A DNA stretch of 64,000 bases from NCBI RefSeq assembly GCF_016403105.1, contig NZ_CP046155.1, forward strand, positions 806,001 to 870,000. The letters are read 5' to 3'. This DNA is from Leptolyngbya sp. BL0902. Lineage in GTDB: Bacteria; Cyanobacteriota; Cyanobacteriia; Phormidesmidales; Phormidesmidaceae. The notes under the pieces were generated by a model. It was not told where the DNA came from. It worked only from the letters and a program-made list of their open reading frames with translations, and made no database searches. Position numbers and translations under genes: made by a program. Below are positions 61,649-64,000 of this stretch, piece after piece (the stretch's first letter is position 1; each line of letters begins with the position of its first letter).

Positions 61649-62284
61649 ATGAAAAAGCGTACATTCTTGGCAATAGGCGGGATTGGGCTGATAGCCGCTG
61701 GCTTCGTAGCTCCCCTGGCACTGGCGCAAACCTTTAGCGGCAATGCTGTCTACAAAGTGATGCGTTCTAATGGTACTCCCCAGGTGATTGTGGCCAATCG
61801 CACTCCTGGGGAGCGGCTGACCGTGACCTATCCAGGGGCGACCAGCACTCGACGGGTGACGGCTAATGCCTGTGGACTGGTTGTGCTGCGGGATAGTACC
61901 ACCAGTCCCCTATCGAGTCTTCAGACCGTGGATGGGGCCACCATCAACCAGGCTACCTTGCCCACCCAGCTATTGCCCCGCTGTGTGAATGGTGCCCTGG
62001 AAGAAGCCCGTACCGCCAACTTCAAGACGGGGACGGGGGAAGTGGTCATCGTCAAGACACCGAACACGGTCTATGAAGCGGTCTATGGCGGTGGTCGTGA
62101 ACGCAGCGTAACCGCCAATGCCTGTGGCTTTGCCGCCATCAACGAGAGTACGACCTACCCCTGGGCTTCCAACCCCACGATCATGATTGGTGGCACCACT
62201 CACACCTTGGCAACCATGCCGGATGCGGGCTCTGAACCCCTCTGTCGCAGCGGGCAACTCTACACCCCGGCGGCGTGGCCCTAG
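61649..62284 (+). CDS. Exported protein with two internal repeats
   Basis: 211 residues. The signal peptide MKKRTFLAIGGIGLIAAGFVAPLALAQ ends about residue 27. Two similar units contain VTANACGLVVLRDSTT and VTANACGFAAINESTT, each with single Cys and a 'P-CRxG' end (LPRCVNG, PLCRSGQLY). Unknown; likely an outer-surface or periplasmic protein, related in pattern to the next gene. Confidence 0.7.
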   Translation: MKKRTFLAIGGIGLIAAGFVAPLALAQTFSGNAVYKVMRSNGTPQVIVANRTPGERLTVTYPGATSTRRVTANACGLVVLRDSTTSPLSSLQTVDGATINQATLPTQLLPRCVNGALEEARTANFKTGTGEVVIVKTPNTVYEAVYGGGRERSVTANACGFAAINESTTYPWASNPTIMIGGTTHTLATMPDAGSEPLCRSGQLYTPAAWP

Positions 62285-62332
62285 GGGCTAGGCTGGCTCC
62301 GTTCCATCTTGGTTTAATGCACCCTGATATCC

Positions 62333-62359
62333 AGCCTCTCTATACGGAGAGGCTTTTTT
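62333..62359 (+). terminator. Rho-independent terminator containing the next gene's Shine-Dalgarno
   Basis: AGCCTCTC-TATACG-GAGAGGCT followed by TTTTTT. GGAGAGG (62346-62352) in the 3' arm lies ten bases before the ATG at 62363. Confidence 0.85.
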
Positions 62360-62362
62360 GTT

Positions 62363-64000
62363 ATGAAACATCTGCTCCTCTCTGCCCCGTTGCTTCTACT
62401 TCTGAATGCCCCGGCGCTGGCTTCCCAGGGCCACATCTACCGAGACAGCGACGGGGCCATATCGGTCTACCGCCTAGCACCCAACGCCCAGGTGAGAATC
62501 GGCATTGACACCCCACCCAGCCGTACCCTCACCTCTAATCCCTGTGGCCTCCTGGTGGTGAGCGCATCGGAGAACTACCCAACCGCCACCATTCAAGTCA
62601 ATGGGGCCACCATCAACCCCGCTAGCCTACCGACACAGATCCGGCCCACCTGTCGGCAACGGAGCGGTGGCCATGGTCTTGACGAGGAACGACCTCAACA
62701 CTTCAAAACCCAGGATGGCGATATTGTCGTCGTTGGCAACCCGCCCAATACCCGCTATGAAGTCACCTATCCAGGGCAGCTTCGGATTCTGAGCCGTCGC
62801 GTCAATGACTGTGGCTTTCTGAGAATCCGGGAAACACAGACCATCAACTTCAACCAAAGCATCCTGCTACCCACCACCTCCGTCGAAACCTACGCCGAAT
62901 TTCAGGTGAGCCAAATCCCAGAGACTCGGCCTTTGCTCTGCTATCGCGGGAACCTCTACTATCCCCAGCCTTGGGTTGATATCTTTGCCCCCGCCATCCC
63001 TGGTACTAACCTTCCGGCCACCGTAGTCAATACGACCCGTACCATCACGAGCGCCATCACCACCGCTGGGAGTGGAGGCACCACTGGGGGAAGTTCCACC
63101 GGAACAGGGGGCGGCAGTGGCTCAACGGGAGGATCTGGTACTACAGGGGGCAGTGGGAGCGGTTCTAGCGGCACGGGAGATGGATCTAGTGGAGGCTCCA
63201 CAGGCGGATCGACAGGAGGCTCCACCGATGGATCCACGGGCGGCTCCACGGGCGGCTCCACGGGCGGTTCAACAGGTGGCTCTAGCGGTGGTAGCTCTAC
63301 CGATGGATCCACGGGCGGTTCAACAGGTGGCTCTAGCGGTGGTAGCTCTACCGATGGATCCACGGGCGGTTCAACAGGTGGCTCTAGCGGTGGTAGCTCT
63401 ACCGATGGATCCACGGGCGGCTCCACGGGCGGATCGACGGGGGGTGCAGACGGCTCCACTGGGGGCTCGACGGATGGCTCTGGAGGTTCTACGGGCGGAT
63501 CCACAGATGGCTCCACGGGCGGATCTGGGGACTCCACAGGCGGGACGGGGGGCGGTTCGACGGGGGGCTCTACAGATGGCTCTGGAGGTTCTACGGGGGG
63601 CGGCTCGACAGGGGGAGGCTCCACGGGTGGGACGGGTGGCGGCACAGCGGCCATGAATGACTTCACCCTAGCCACCTATAACCCAACCATCCATGACTTC
63701 AATGGTGATGGCCAGGTAGACGACAGCAACGGCGATGGTATTCCCGATGACCGAGATGGGGATGGCTTTCCCGATGGGCCTTGGGGGCCAGGAGATATGC
63801 CCCGTTCCGCAGGGCCAGGGTTTACCGTGCCCACCAATGCCGAGGTTTGCATAGCCTACAACGGCAACATTGTGGCGTCCTCCTATGGCTTCATTCGCGG
63901 CTATAGTTACGGTCTATCCGCCGATGATGGCCTAGCCCCCATCTCCAATGACAATCCACTGTTCACTGCGGCCAATGCTGGATCGCTCTCTGGGCCTCCA
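62363..64000 (+). CDS. Large exported Gly/Ser/Thr-repeat protein, 3' end outside window
   Basis: At least 545 codons from MKHLLLSAPLLLLLNAPALA (signal peptide). The N-terminal about 215 residues hold repeat units like the previous gene (SNPCGLLVVSASENYP, NDCGFLRIRETQ). A tract of about 195 Gly/Ser/Thr-rich residues follows, with a perfect 51-bp (17-residue) unit repeated three times at 63250-63420. After that comes DFNGDGQVDDSNGDGIPDDRDGDGFPDG, a calcium-binding thrombospondin-3/dockerin-like series, and a further domain to the edge. Probably a cell-surface or secreted adhesin-like protein. Confidence 0.75.
   Translation, partial: MKHLLLSAPLLLLLNAPALASQGHIYRDSDGAISVYRLAPNAQVRIGIDTPPSRTLTSNPCGLLVVSASENYPTATIQVNGATINPASLPTQIRPTCRQRSGGHGLDEERPQHFKTQDGDIVVVGNPPNTRYEVTYPGQLRILSRRVNDCGFLRIRETQTINFNQSILLPTTSVETYAEFQVSQIPETRPLLCYRGNLYYPQPWVDIFAPAIPGTNLPATVVNTTRTITSAITTAGSGGTTGGSSTGTGGGSGSTGGSGTTGGSGSGSSGTGDGSSGGSTGGSTGGSTDGSTGGSTGGSTGGSTGGSSGGSSTDGSTGGSTGGSSGGSSTDGSTGGSTGGSSGGSSTDGSTGGSTGGSTGGADGSTGGSTDGSGGSTGGSTDGSTGGSGDSTGGTGGGSTGGSTDGSGGSTGGGSTGGGSTGGTGGGTAAMNDFTLATYNPTIHDFNGDGQVDDSNGDGIPDDRDGDGFPDGPWGPGDMPRSAGPGFTVPTNAEVCIAYNGNIVASSYGFIRGYSYGLSADDGLAPISNDNPLFTAANAGSLSGPP

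Larger units (their letters stand above)
22890..64000. mobile_element. Large integrative element inserted in comM; right end not in window
   Basis: The left boundary is set by the break in comM at about 22890. A large serine recombinase starts about 30 bp inside it, the usual place for an element-end integrase. From there to 64000 gene content is accessory: replication initiator with iterons, antirestriction, intein-split helicase, toxin-antitoxin, nucleases, CRISPR-Cas and exported repeat proteins. No comM 3' half and no housekeeping gene appear. The exact crossover and the right end cannot be set from this window. It is also possible that nested elements are present: a short tyrosine recombinase lies at 45.5 kb. 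Confidence 0.75.

Noticed and set aside
62959-63675. Minus-strand VEPPVEPP-type 238-residue frame and plus-strand Ala/Pro-rich 194-residue frame
   Set aside because: Shadows of the Gly/Ser/Thr repeat tract; the frame from 62363 has a signal peptide and continues through the DFNGDG motif.

Overview
The window comes from a cyanobacterial chromosome of fairly high G+C, probably a Leptolyngbya- or Synechococcales-like filamentous lineage; genus is inference. Cyanobacterial markers include a Tic22-family protein, a Ycf37-like photosystem I assembly TPR protein, DUF4327 and DUF4332 proteins and an XisF-like serine recombinase. Positions 1 to about 22,890 are ordinary chromosome: an XPB-type helicase cut by the window edge, tic22, pyrB, a SPOR-like exported protein, nnr, a rhomboid, an OmpR-type regulator, a Ca2+/H+ exchanger, rpmI-rplT, a solute-binding protein, ycf37, chrA, a 1,263-residue membrane hydrolase-like protein, a PHP phosphoesterase, tRNA-Pro(TGG) and a CoA-disulfide-reductase/rhodanese fusion.

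At about 22,890 the comM (YifB/Mg-chelatase-like) reading frame stops just before its Walker B motif. It is followed at once by a large serine recombinase. The comM 3' half does not reappear in the window, so an element of at least 41 kb appears to be inserted in comM, with its right end beyond 64,000. The element looks like an integrative plasmid or phage-plasmid. It carries a replication-initiator-like gene with about 20-bp iterons inside its own coding sequence (a lambda-O-like layout), RHH and XRE regulators with palindromic operators, a UvrD-like helicase split by a 292-residue intein, a Sak4-like ATPase, an ArdC-like antirestriction protein, SWIM and SLOG proteins, a DUF4258/DUF2283 toxin-antitoxin pair, a nuclease cluster (PD-(D/E)XK, CoiA-like, GIY-YIG), a short tyrosine recombinase and a secreted SNase. 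Four gene leaders in the 32-35 kb operon share a hairpin with a constant ACGACCA loop and a compensatory stem change, followed by an ATCCCCAGAACG-like box. This is a candidate undescribed cis-regulatory RNA.

From 49,047 to 61,068 lies a complete type I-B (MYXAN/Dev-like) CRISPR-Cas locus on the minus strand: WYL regulator, cas6, cas3, a 91-residue unknown gene, cas8, cas7, cas5, a cas4-cas1 fusion, cas2 and a 30-repeat array. The most notable signal is a degenerate two-repeat mini-CRISPR at 57,050-57,155, in the gap between cas3 and the 91-residue gene. Its upstream pseudo-repeat keeps the exact 8-nt handle. Its 36-nt pseudo-spacer matches 9 of the first 10 bases of a site 130 bp downstream, the only mismatch being position 6, next to an ATG trinucleotide and over a promoter-like sequence in front of cas8. 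This is the architecture expected of a crRNA-like autorepressor (CreR/CreA type). A further solo degenerate repeat lies between cas5 and cas4-cas1.

The last 2.4 kb encodes two related exported proteins. The second has a long Gly/Ser/Thr repeat tract and a calcium-binding-like DxNxDG segment, and it runs off the window. Shine-Dalgarno bases for that gene lie inside the hairpin of the preceding terminator.
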